The position numbers and the translations under genes were made by a program. This document shows positions 35,501 through 47,500 of a stretch of DNA of 64,000 nucleotides, piece by piece. Each line of letters begins with the position of its first letter. Positions within the stretch are counted from its first letter, which is position 1. A model generated the notes under the pieces. That model did no database searches and had not been told where the DNA came from. It saw only the letters and a list, made by a program, of their open reading frames with translations. Source of the stretch: Tridacna crocea (lineage: Eukaryota > Mollusca > Bivalvia > Cardiida > Cardiidae); the NCBI GenBank assembly GCA_943736015.1, contig OX031063.1:2337001-2401000 (forward strand). The letters run 5' to 3'.

Positions 35501-38500
35501 AGGCCTAGGGCTTTGTTATTATTCCTTCAAAACTCTGTTCTGGAGGTATATAGGAGTCAGCTTGTTGGTCCGTCCATCCATCCATCCATCCATCAGTCTT
35601 TCTGTAGCATTTTCTTGTCAGAGCTTGTTCTCAACAACTACAGGACAGATTTCATTCAAATTTTAGAGAGACTCGGTGCCAAGCAAGAATGTGCATATTA
35701 TATTTTGGTGACGGTTCACTGAATTTTTACAAAGTCATTTTCCTTTGATGAAATTTCTTGTTCTCCCTATTTTTCAACAACTATTGGACAAATATCATTC
35801 AAACTTCTCTTAAATATTTATATAACCGGGTTTGGTTAAGAAAGATTATCTTCTTATCTAAACCAAGAAGACCTAAAGCTTTGGCCTTGCACTTCGATAT
35901 TTGGTATTTATCTTCATTGTAAATCTTTACTGCTTGGTACTCAAGTGAGCGATATAGGACCATCATGGTCCTCTTGTTATAAAATTTGAAATTGTCGTCT
36001 GCAAACTTTGAGTTTGGAGAGTCTAAAATTTGTCGATTGGGAAAGGGTTAAGGCAGTTGACAAATTTTGTGTCATCAGAAGGTTATAATGTTATTGAAAG
36101 AGTATGCAAGGGTTTTGAAAGTCCTATGTCATAAAGATTGTTTGGTAAAGGGTTAATCTTCTGTTATGCTGAAAAGATGTATTAACCCTCCAGCACACAA
36201 TGACAACTTTCAACGCCCCTGAGGAAGATGCCTTTTTGCTAATCAGCATTTTCTCCTATTCCCACAGTTTTCTTCTCTATGAAAGAAAAATTGCATCATT
36301 GAGCTACTATGAAATTATCGCCTTCAAATGCTTCCGATTGGGATAGGTCTAAAATTCTGCTGAGTGATAAAGGGTTCAATGAAATGTGATTGAATTGAAA
36401 AAAACCTAAAGAGATGCATGATTCATTTCAGGATAAATTGTTGGCCGAGCTGGATTCTTTACAGTCCAGCAAGGAGTTGGCTCTGATGGAGCTGTGTCAT
36501 AAGGTGGAGAAGTCCTCGGAGAAACTGGAAGACAGTTGCAGTTTTACGGAACATATCTTGAACAATGGCAGTGGATTACAAGTGCTTTTGATGAAAGGTG
36601 TGATTACCAATTACGTGACATCGTTGCTGCAGAGTACCCCAAACCCAGACGTGAATGTAAATATTGAATTTGTAACAAATCCAGATGCCTATGAGGAGTC
36701 AGTGAAAAGTTCATTTGGAGATTTCAAAAAGGAAGATATTAAGGTGGGTATTTTGCCATTGTAAGTGTGCTGCACAAATTAGATCCTTTTTGAAATGGGA
36801 AAATAAGAAACATGCTTTTACTATGAGTGAAACAGTGTTAAGAATTAAATACAAATTGTTACCACATAATCCCCATGTTTAATGATCTTGAGAAAATGAG
36901 GTTCTGAAAACATAGTGGGAAAAGGAGAATATATGCTTGGAACTGATGTTTTTTTTTTTTATCTACGATACTTTCTACTCCAGTGAAGACAAATCTCTGC
37001 ATATGAGCAAACTTTGATCATCATATTTAGGCAAGCACTTGATTCAAAAATATATAATTTAGTTGTATCGTAAAGGACTAAGAAGAAAAGTTGCAGTATT
37101 TCATTAGTGTCAACCTTTGTATGCAGTAGAACATCATACAGAGTAAGTTTTACATAAACTGGTTTCCAGATCCTTTACTCATAACAAGTAATTTTCATCA
37201 CATCTGTAATCTTTCTTTATATGTTTATTACAAAATGTGAAGGGTCATCTTTAACCCATTACCACACAGTCCCTACTTTTGACGCCCCTGAGAAAGAAGC
37301 CTTTAGAAAACATTGGAAAAGGAGAAAATGCTAGTAACTAGAATTCTCTCCTGTTCTCACAATGTTGTCTATCCTTCACAAAACAAATTTCAAATTTTCA
37401 GTGACTTTCATATTGTCGTCTGCAAATGCTTTGGATTTTGACAAGCCTATAATATTGTGGTTTGGTAATGAGTTAAGACTAGAAAATTACTGATATCTGC
37501 ACTCAAACATATAATACAATTCCAACTTTTAAGTGATACCCATTTCCCCATGATGTCAATCATTATGAGTACTGAATACCTTTTGTTTGTTTTCTTGACA
37601 GGTGCTGGAAAGGCCTTCTTCTCTTCATTCTTCTTTTGAGAATGAAGGGCTAAACCTACAGTCAGGACTTCTCAGCCCAGATACCACCATCATGCCACCT
37701 ATAAATCAAAACTTCCTTATGAACATGACACCAGTCTCACAGCCTTCCTCAAGCCTAGTAGACTTTAGCTATCCCAATTTTGCCAATGTACAACCAGGCC
37801 AGCTCATCAGTCGGAGTCGGTCGACCATGGAGGGCCGTAGTCTGTCTCGTAATTCCCACAGTCCAGCCATGTCGGACAGTGGAATCTCAATGGATGCAGG
37901 TAGCACAAACAGCAACTCCAGTGTCCCTCTGGTGAACATCGCAGCTTTAGCCAAGCTTGGCACTGTTGGGTACAGTGCTCAAGGTATGGGCGGGCTCCCT
38001 GATCCTTTGACAACAGCGCCAGGAAACAGTCAGTCAAAATTTGGTCTCCCACTTTTTTCAGTGTTGTGATTGCACCAAAAATGTTCTACCCTCTCGTTTT
38101 ATTGTCGTTTCCTCGTAACAATCACCTTTCTAATCGTATCCAATGGAATTGACTTCATTTTGCTACAGGATATGCCAATATATGAGCCATGCTCTGGAAA
38201 AGGGGGCTTAATTCATCTCCATGGTGACACATGATACCAATTAAGTCATCACATAATTATGGAACCATAATAGCTACTCTTTTCTAAAAGCGACTTTATC
38301 ATGAAATAAGAAAGTAAGACTGAGCCTTTGAAATACAGAAAAATTACCACTAGTTAATTCATTACCAAACGACAATATTTTAGGTTTGTCAAAATCGAAA
38401 GCATTTGCTGACGAAACAGTAAAAGTCACTGAAATTTTTCAGTTTGTTTTGTGAAGGGTAGAAAACATTGTGGGAAAAGGAGAAAATGCTGGTTACCAGC

Positions 38501-41500
38501 ATTTTCTCCTTTTCCCACAATGTTTTCTAAAGGCATCTTTCTCAGGGTCGTCAAAAGTAGGGATTGTGTGATAAGGGGTTAAAAGTTTCTACCCTGGTCA
38601 GCCTGTGGAGACTGGGTCGATATTTTTCATTGATGCTTTAAGTCCCCTTTTCACAAAGCAGCATGGCTTAATTAAAATGTGTGATTTTTTTTTTTCAATG
38701 AGCAGTTGATTGCGAACCATTTTCATCTATGCAATCCATGTACTTAATTTTAATTTTAACCTTGGGCTGCCAAGCGCAACTCGCTGACCTCTTGCGGTTA
38801 GTGTAGATCTAAGATCAGACTGCACAGAACGTGCAGTCTGATCATAGATCTACACTGTTACATAATGAGATATGACTCCCCAAAGCTTAACTTTGAAATT
38901 TATAGCAAAATTTGGATTTTCACTATCACATTGAAAATTTCATTTTAGTTATTCAACAGGATAAGGGTTAACCCATTACCACACAATCCCTACTTTGGGC
39001 GCCCCTGATAAAGAAGCCTTTAGAAAACATTTTGGGAAAAGGAGAAAATGCTGGTAACCAGCATTTTCTCCTTTTCCAACAATGTTTTCTACCCTGCACT
39101 AAACAAATTTTAAATTTTCAGTCACCTTTATTTTGGCATATGAAAATGCTTCCTATTTGGACCAGTCTAAAATATTGTTGTTTGGTAATGGGTTAAAAGA
39201 AAATTAATAATGTGTTTATTTATGCTCTTTTTGAAATCTGTGTAAGAGAATTTAACCACCTATTTTTTGGTAAAAAATACAAAGTGTGATGTAAAGTTAG
39301 GAATCCAGTACTAAAATGAGAGAAAATGACAGTTGATATGGCATATATTTAGCAGAAAAAAATCACAGTTTCATTGGATATGTTGGTAGCATTTTAACAC
39401 CCAGCCACTTTGCTTAACATACAAATTAGGAGAATGATTAGTGTTTCCTGTGGGCTGCTTAATGCTTTATTGTGCAGTCAAATCTCCATGCAGTTTCAAG
39501 TAGTAATGAGTTAAAAAAGATACCAGGTTTTAGCCGTCTTTGATAGTGTAAGAGCAAGGTTACTTAAAGAAAAAATTTTAGCTTTTTTGTTCCAGAAAAA
39601 GTGTCACTGCATTGTTCACTGTAGATTCAAGATCTTTCGTGACGTCTGATCTTGATCTACATTCCACAAGCATATTTGGTCAGTGTAAGGGCCAAAATGA
39701 CTAAGAAGTATGAAATGGAAGAAAATTCCTTACTTTTAATGAGCAAATTTCAAATTGGTCACTATTAACTTCGTATCTAGTCATGATTGATGGCATAGCT
39801 TTTGTACTATCTCACAACTGTTGAATTGACCTTTCTGTAAATGTGAGTCTGGCACACCCCCCTTATTAACGCTCTATATTGGTTGTCAAGCCTGACAAGC
39901 TATCCAGAAATTATGTCAGACTTCTTTGTTTACATGACGCCCAGTGCTGCGTTTTCATTGGTACATAAGACATTTTAGACCTGTCAATCAAAATCGGCAG
40001 AAAAGTCAATTGATATAGCCTAGGTCTGGTGATATTATAAGGTTTTAAATTGTAAGTTTTTTTGTATGGAGGTTTGGCTGTGCAGCAGCCCTGCAGAGTA
40101 TTTTCCTTTAACTCTTCTTTTTCCTGGGCACTTCAAATTTTGTTTTCTCACGTAGATAGTTGTTGGTAATTTAGTAGATGTTGTGGCTTGGATTATCTAT
40201 GATTATTGTGCGTTTTTCATCTCGGCTGTTTTTGGAGAAAACATTGAATATTGTTACAGCCCTGGGATCTGTACAGTTATTGTAATGCAAAGACTGAAAT
40301 TTCATAATATGTCTCTTATTAGCTCACCTGCACCTGAGCACAAAGTGCTCAGAGTGAGCTATTGTGATCACTCACCGTCGGTCGGCATCCGTCGTCTGTC
40401 CATCTTCCGTCCGTTCACATTTTCTTGTTTACACTCTAGCATCAACAAATATTAACCAATCAGCACCAAACTTGGTCAAAGTATATATGACAATAAGATC
40501 TCTGATGAGTTTGATTTTGGATATAATTGGACGTGAACATCTGGAGTTATTTGCCCTTGAATTAGAAAAATTGCTGTATTTCACTTTGTTTACACTCTAG
40601 CATCTACAAATATCAACCAATCAGCACCAAACTTGGTCAAAATATACATGACCATAAGATCTCGGACGAGTTTGATTCTGGGTCCAATTGGACCAGAATT
40701 GGAGCAGTGTTGCATCCAGGCAGCTCGATTGCCTGATTCACGCTTTATTTTTTGCGGTCACGCAATCTTTAATGTGATGGGGGAGCAATCACGCAATATC
40801 GGCGAAACTCCTGCGAAAAGAAAAAGCAGCTGCGTGCAAAAAAATAAATTAAAAAGTCTGGTCCGGTTTCAGGCCGTTTCAATAAAATAATCGCAAGTCG
40901 GACTGCTTCCTCACATATAGACAGTTCCAGGTGGTTTCCTATTTCGTAGTGAAGTTTCTTTTGAAGCCAGGAAACAATATATCTACGCATGTGCATTGAA
41001 TGTTTACTTTCATAATGCTGACGAATTGAAGAACCCGGCGATTTTAAACTTACGATTTGTCATGTATTCCACCGAAAGGAAACAATGTTAAAGACTTTCA
41101 TTGGTTCTGTTACCGATGTCGATGGTTCATACGAAGATACTATGGAAAGAATTGAGTGAAAACAGCAGGGAATGAACTTTAGTTTGTTTGGCCCCAGATT
41201 CTGACCTACTACAGAGGATGTATTGCAATCGTGAACAAAATTGATGTGTACATCTATAGATGCACATTATCAATCAAGTATGAGAATCTATAATGTTTTA
41301 TGTTAGAAATAAGGTAAGATCAACCCAATAGGCATCAACCCTCCCCTGTCGGCCGTAAAAATATAGATCTAGCAAATATCCTATCAGCCCTTGAAAGACA
41401 TCCGTTTCCATTCAAAAAAGGAAATTGACCAGATAAATACATATTTTGTGAATACTTAATTTTCTTTCACCCACTCCTGAAAAGTTTTACTCCCCCCCCC

Positions 41501-44500
41501 CCCCCATTTTGAAAAGCCACGGGGGATCTATCCCTCTTGGCAGAATTCCTGGATGCAACACTGCTTGAGTTATTTGCCCTTGAGTTAGAAAAATTGCCAT
41601 ATTTCACTTTGTTTACTCTCTAGCATCTACAAATATCAACCAATCAGCACCAAACTTGGTCAAAATATATATGACCATAAGATCTCGGATGAGTTCAATT
41701 ATGGGTCCAATTGGAAGAGAACGATTGGAGTTATTTGCCATTGAATTAGACAAATTGCTATATTTCACGTTGTTTACTCTCTAGCATCTACAGTTTTCAA
41801 CCAGTCAGCTGTAATCTTGGCCCAAATATATATAAACATAAGATCTTGGATGAATTTAATTTTGGGTCTAACCGTACCAGAATGACTGGAGTTATTTGCC
41901 CTTGAATTAGAAAAATTGCTATATTAGACTTTGTTTACACTTTGAAATCTACAATTATAAACCAATCAGCACTAGGGCTCCGTATCGGTCAGTTTGATCG
42001 ATACGATATTTGTATCGATACAAAATGATCGATATTCGATATATCATATGATATTTCAATTTTCAATAAAAGACAGAAAAAAATGCGAAAATTGTTCTTT
42101 TTTCAGCATACCTGAAAAACAAAATACCGCAAATTTAACACTTCTAGATTGTATTGAAATTTCATAATTGTGTAGGCCTAAATTAATATGAATTCTAACT
42201 AGATCTACATTTACTACTCACTAAAAAGCTGAACAGACAGTCTAAGAGGACTCTGATCGGACAATGTCAAGGAGACATTTTGTTGTGTCATGGGTTTCCG
42301 TGCTTTTTTTTTTTTTCCACCGAACAATTTTTCATGCGTGTTAATTTCTGGATAGGTATGTTCGCATGATTCGACATAGATTTCTCAATAAGGATTAGAA
42401 CTAGCATCAAAACCTGTTATTTTACTCACGATAAACAGATAATGGCCTTTTTTGTCCATGTTTTTTCTTACGTGAGGTCTCGTGTGTGATTAACATTTGT
42501 TATGCAAATTTCAAGTCAATAAAATGATTTACACAATAATTTACGCGAGTCGGAACACTGATTTCAGATAATCTAATGGAAAAAGAGTTTTGATTTTCGA
42601 GCCACATTTTTCGGCAATATTAAAAGATCGACCAAATAAAATCTTAGGAAGGTTGAAAGGTCAGGGCTTCAATTATTTCCATCGCTACCTCTCGATCACA
42701 TCACGAGATGTTCATTACCTTTCTTTAATCAACTATATTGACCAATTATCAGCGTAAATTTGTCTGCAATCTTCTGATTGATGCGTTATTTGCAGATTTC
42801 AAACGACATGAGGGGGGAACGAGAATAGGGGTATTAGCTAATTGTCATCCATTGTGTAATGGATACAGGGCGAGTAATAAAGAATGACGCATTTCGATTG
42901 GTTGTAAGTTTCCCAGGTAGCCACACCTACCTCTACGACTACTCGACTTTAGAGATTACCTAAAGTAAACTCGTAATGAATTTCGCCGTTAAAAACAACT
43001 AAACTGGGTATTTATATGCTTTACTTTTATTTTCTTTTGATGATCGATATTTTGTTCGATACAGAAACGTTCACTCTGATATATCTATCGAACGTAAAAT
43101 ACCGGTTTTCGATATATATCAAGTACCGGTACGGAGCCCTAATCAGCACCAAACTTTCTAAAAATATACATGACTATAAGATCTCAGATAAGTGTGATTA
43201 TGGGTGTATTTGGACTGGGACAACTGGAGTTATTTGCCCTTCAATTAGAAAGTTCTTTATAATAGTTCTTAATCCATAGCATAACTTTTGTCATTTCCAG
43301 TCTGATTGACTTGAAACTTGGCATTTGTGTTTGTTGCAATAATGCAGATTGCAGTGTGAAAGATACATAACTCAACCTTATACTGTCTGTAAGCTATTTC
43401 ACTTTGATTTTCATTTTTATACGCCCGTCGAAGACAGGATGTATTATGGGATCACCCGTGGCGGGCAGGCGGGCGTCCGGGCGACATCCAGTTCTTTGTC
43501 CGGAGCGTATCTCCAGAACTATATTAGCTAGGATTATGAAATTTCGTGGGTGGATAGATCTCATCAAGGGGGAGTGCAGTGCACAGGAATCATAACTATT
43601 GCTTGCTTAATTTTTGAGTTATTGCCCTTTGTTGTTTTTCATACTTGAATTTTGTCGGGTGAATATCTCCAAAACTATTCTAGTGTTATGAAATTTTATG
43701 GGTGGATAGATCTCATCAGGGGGGAGTGCAGTGCAGTGCACAGGAATAATAACTCTTGCTTGCTTAATTTTTGAGATAGTGCCCCTGTTGTTTTTCATAC
43801 TTGAATTTTGTCCGGTGCATGCCCAGCTTTACAATTTGGGGTAAGACGGGCGTATCCTGCGATAATTCGCCGCTCTTGTTACAGCATTTTTTGCTCGTCT
43901 GGAATATAACTTCGTCATCCATAGCCTAAACATCTTCAAATTTGATATGCATGATCGTTGTAAATTTATGGAGTGCAGAGCACAAGAACCATAACTCTTC
44001 CTAGCTTGAATTTTTTGTTACTTCCCCTTTGAACTACATTTTCATGGCATTTCTTGCTTGTCCAGTGCAAAAATTTTTCTTCTTATGTAGGAATGACTTG
44101 AAATTTCGTATGATTATTTGTTGCAATATTTGGAAGTGCAATGCACAAGAATTGTAACGCTACCTCGTGTTGTTTTTGAGTTATTTCCCTTTGAATGTCA
44201 TTTTTACAACAGTTAGTGCTTGTCTGGAATAAAACTTTGTCATATCAAGTCAAAATGACTTCAAACTTGGTATGCATGTTTTTTGCAATATTACGGAGTA
44301 CAGTGCGCAAGTACAATAACTGCCTAATGCGAATTTTGTGTAATTCCTCGTTGATCTTCACTCTTACAGTATTTCTTGCTTGTCTGGAACAGAATTTTGA
44401 AGTCTCAAGTCAAATTGCGACAATTTGCTGCTCTTGTTTCATTATCATCTGGCCTTAAACCTTGATATTTGATATTTATCTCTATTGTAGACCTTTGCTG

Positions 44501-47500
44501 CTTGGTAGTCAGGTGAGCGATATAGGACCATCATGGTCCTCTTGTTTGTGAAGACATTTATTTCAAACTTGCACAAGTCAGTTTTAACTCTTTACCACAC
44601 AGTCCTGAGTCTTCACAACCCAGAGAAAGAAGCTTTTGAAAAACTTTTAGAAAAAGGAGAAAATACTGGTATTAACCAGCTGGTATTTACCAGAAAATGC
44701 TGGTATTAACCATCATTGTGGGAAATTGGGAGAAAATGATGGTATTAACCAGTATTTCCTCCGTTTCCCACAATGCTTTCTAAGCCAACCAAGTGAAATG
44801 CAATCAATCAGTTGAGCTATATTTTTATTGTTTTCTAGAAATGCTTTCAATTTGGATGAGTCTAAAATTGGGTTGTGTGGGCAAGGGTTAAAGGGGAACC
44901 TATACAACAAGTGGAGTTAGCTTTTGTGCAATTGTGTGCTTTTTAGACTAGAATTTCACTTAAAATCTGGCAACTTAAGCCGAACATTGTGACCAGCATG
45001 CAGTGCTCTTATTTAGCATGGCTGCCAAGACACACAACAGTCTGTTTGGTTTTACTCTACAGGAAAAAAAATATTAGCACTCGCCCATGGCGACTAGAAA
45101 ATTGGCTAGGTGAGGCGAAAATGCCTGTTGGGGGCCCAGGTAGCGATCCCAAAAAATAGGACATTTTTCAAATTAATTAAATTTTCAGACAGAATAGTGA
45201 CTAAAGTCAAGTTCCTGTCTAATTTAGTATTGAAATTCTACAAGATTCTGAACATAATATTGTATCATTTACGGTATTCCTTTTTTACCGGATGTTTACT
45301 CGTATTTGACTGGTTCTCAATTGCTGCATGCCCATCTCACGGAGAATTACGGGCAACTCGTCCAGAGACAACTCACCCAACAGTTCGAGGTCAACTCGCC
45401 CCAAACTAAACACAACTCGCTAAATTAAAGATAAAATCGGACTCACCCATAGATTGAGAAAACATCTCACCCATAATTCAAATGACAACTCGCCCAAGTC
45501 CAAAAGTCATCGAAATTCTCACCCAAACATGTCCCGGGCAAATTGTCTTTGGGGTGAATTATCCTGCACTCCTTGCGGATACTATGAAGCCGGGAAAAAT
45601 TAAAAATAAAATCGGACTCGCCAACAGAATGGGAAAAAATCTCGCCCATTTTATCTTCCCCTATCACTAATCAATTCTGGCTTGGGTAAGCTGGGCCCCC
45701 GGATTTTGGGCTGGGCCCTTGGATTTAAGTTAGGGGCCCAGGTGGCGACGAGAAGAAAGAAGTTAGTCTTTTTCCCTGCTCTTTGTTAAATAAAATGTTG
45801 GTTATTAGTCCCAGCTTACAAATTGAAAGAAATATTTGTGAAATAAAAGAAACTTTGTGATGGGGGGATTCTTGTTTTTAGTTCACCTGAGGACGAAGTG
45901 CTCTCGGTGAGCTATTGTGATCGGTCATCATCCGTCCATCTGTCTGTCCGTCAGTTAACAATTTCTTTGAAAATCTCCTCCAAAACAAAATGGACAATCT
46001 TGATAAAACTTGGCAGGAATCCATGGAAAAGGGGGACTTGGTGTTTATTTTCACTATGAACCAATATCTCTCTCACTACAAGACAGAATGGCATTAAACT
46101 TCATCTTGTTAAACCACAGACAATAGTTATTTGATTTAATTTCATGAAATGACATGTTATCAAAAAAGGGGACAGAACTGTATAATGTCATTATGGACCA
46201 ATTACAGTCAGTTTGCCCATCCATCCATCCATGAAACTTCAAACATGTTTGCCGTAGGATAGTCTTTTGATACATTTTTATACACCCGTCGAAGACGGGA
46301 CGTATTATGGGATCATCCATGGCGGGCGTCCAGGCATCCGGGCGGGCGGGGTCCAGTTCTTTGTCCAGAGCATATCTCCAAAACTATTCTAGCTAGGGTT
46401 ATGAAATTTCATGAGTGGATAGACTTCATCAAGGGGGAGTGCAGTGCGCAGAAATCATAACTCTTGCTCGCTAAATTTTTGAGTTATTGCCCTTTGTTGT
46501 TTTTCATACTTGAATTTTGTCCGGAGCATATCTCCAAAACTATACTAGCTAGGGTTATGAAATTTCATGGGTGGATAGATCTCAAGGGGGAGTGCAGTGC
46601 ACAGGAATCATAACTCTTGCTTGCCTAATTTTTGAGTTATTGCCCTTTGTTGTTTTTCATACTTGAATTTTGTCCGGAGCATATCTCCAAAACTATACTA
46701 GCTAGGGTTATGAAATTTCATGGGTGGATAGATCTTATCAAGGGGGAGTGCAGTGCTTAGGAACCATAACTCTTGCTCACTTTATTTTTGAGTTATTGCC
46801 CTTTGTTGTTTTTCATACTTGAATTTTGTCCGGCGCATATCTCCAAAATTATACTAGCTAGGGTTATGAAATTTCATGGATGGATGAATCTCACCAAGGG
46901 GGAGTGCAGTGCACAGGAACCATAACTCTTGCTTGCTTAATTTTTGAGTTAGTGCCCTTTGTCATTTTTCATACTTGAATTTTGTCCGGTGAATATCTCC
47001 AAAACTATACTAGCTAGGGTTATGAAATTTCATTGGTGGATAGATCTCATCGAGGGGGAGTGCAGTGCGCAGGAATCATAACTCTTGCTTGCTTAATTTT
47101 TGAGTTATTGCCCTTTGTTTTTTTTTTTTCATACTTGAATTTTGTCCGGAGCATATCTCCAAAACTATACTAGCTAGGGTTATGAAATTTCATGGCTGGA
47201 TGAATTTCACCGAGGAGGAGTTTAGTGCACAGGAATCATAACTCTTGCTTGCTTAATTTTTGTGTTAGTGCCCTTTGTCGTTTTTCATACTTGAATTTTG
47301 TCCGGTGAATAGCTCCAAAACTATACTACCTAGGGTTATGAAATTTCATGGGTGGATAGATCTCATCAATGGGGAGTGCAGTGCCCAGGAATCATAACTC
47401 TTGCTTGCTTAATTTTTGAGTTAGTGCCCTTTGTTGTTTTTTTTCATACTTGAATTTTGTCCGGTGCATGCCCCAGCTTTACAACTTGGGGTAAGACGGG

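Larger units (their letters stand above)
33031..35978 (+). mobile_element. H1 Helitron-like element with a 13-unit tandem array
   Basis: Starts with a hairpin, AGCTCACCTGAGCAC / GTGCTCAGGGTGAGCT, and ends with CTCAAGTGAGC, a hairpin GGACCAT-C-ATGGTCC and CTCTTGTT. No target duplication is visible. These ends, with subterminal inverted repeats and a 3' hairpin, suit a non-autonomous Helentron. No coding capacity. Confidence 0.8.
32879..36051 (+). mobile_element. Family A2 MITE split by an H1 element
   Basis: Left part 32,879-33,030 (TTAA start, core, through CTGCCATTTTT); right part 35,979-36,051 (AAATTGTCGTCTGCAAAC to GGGAAAGGGTTAA). Core centre GTTAC although the flanks are forward. Confidence 0.87.
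40321..44546 (+). mobile_element. H1 Helitron-like element with three nested insertions
   Basis: Starts AGCTCACCTGCACCTGAGC, ends GGACCATCATGGTCC-TCTTGTT. Internal tandem units of about 160 bp (AATCAGCACCAAACTTGGTC) differ from those of the 33-kb copy. It is interrupted at 40,705-41,563, 41,973-43,141 and 43,419-43,880. Confidence 0.8.

Noticed and set aside
33240..47460. Regularly spaced repeats considered as a CRISPR array
   Set aside because: Units are about 160 bp and directly abutting with no unique spacers, inside eukaryotic transposons.
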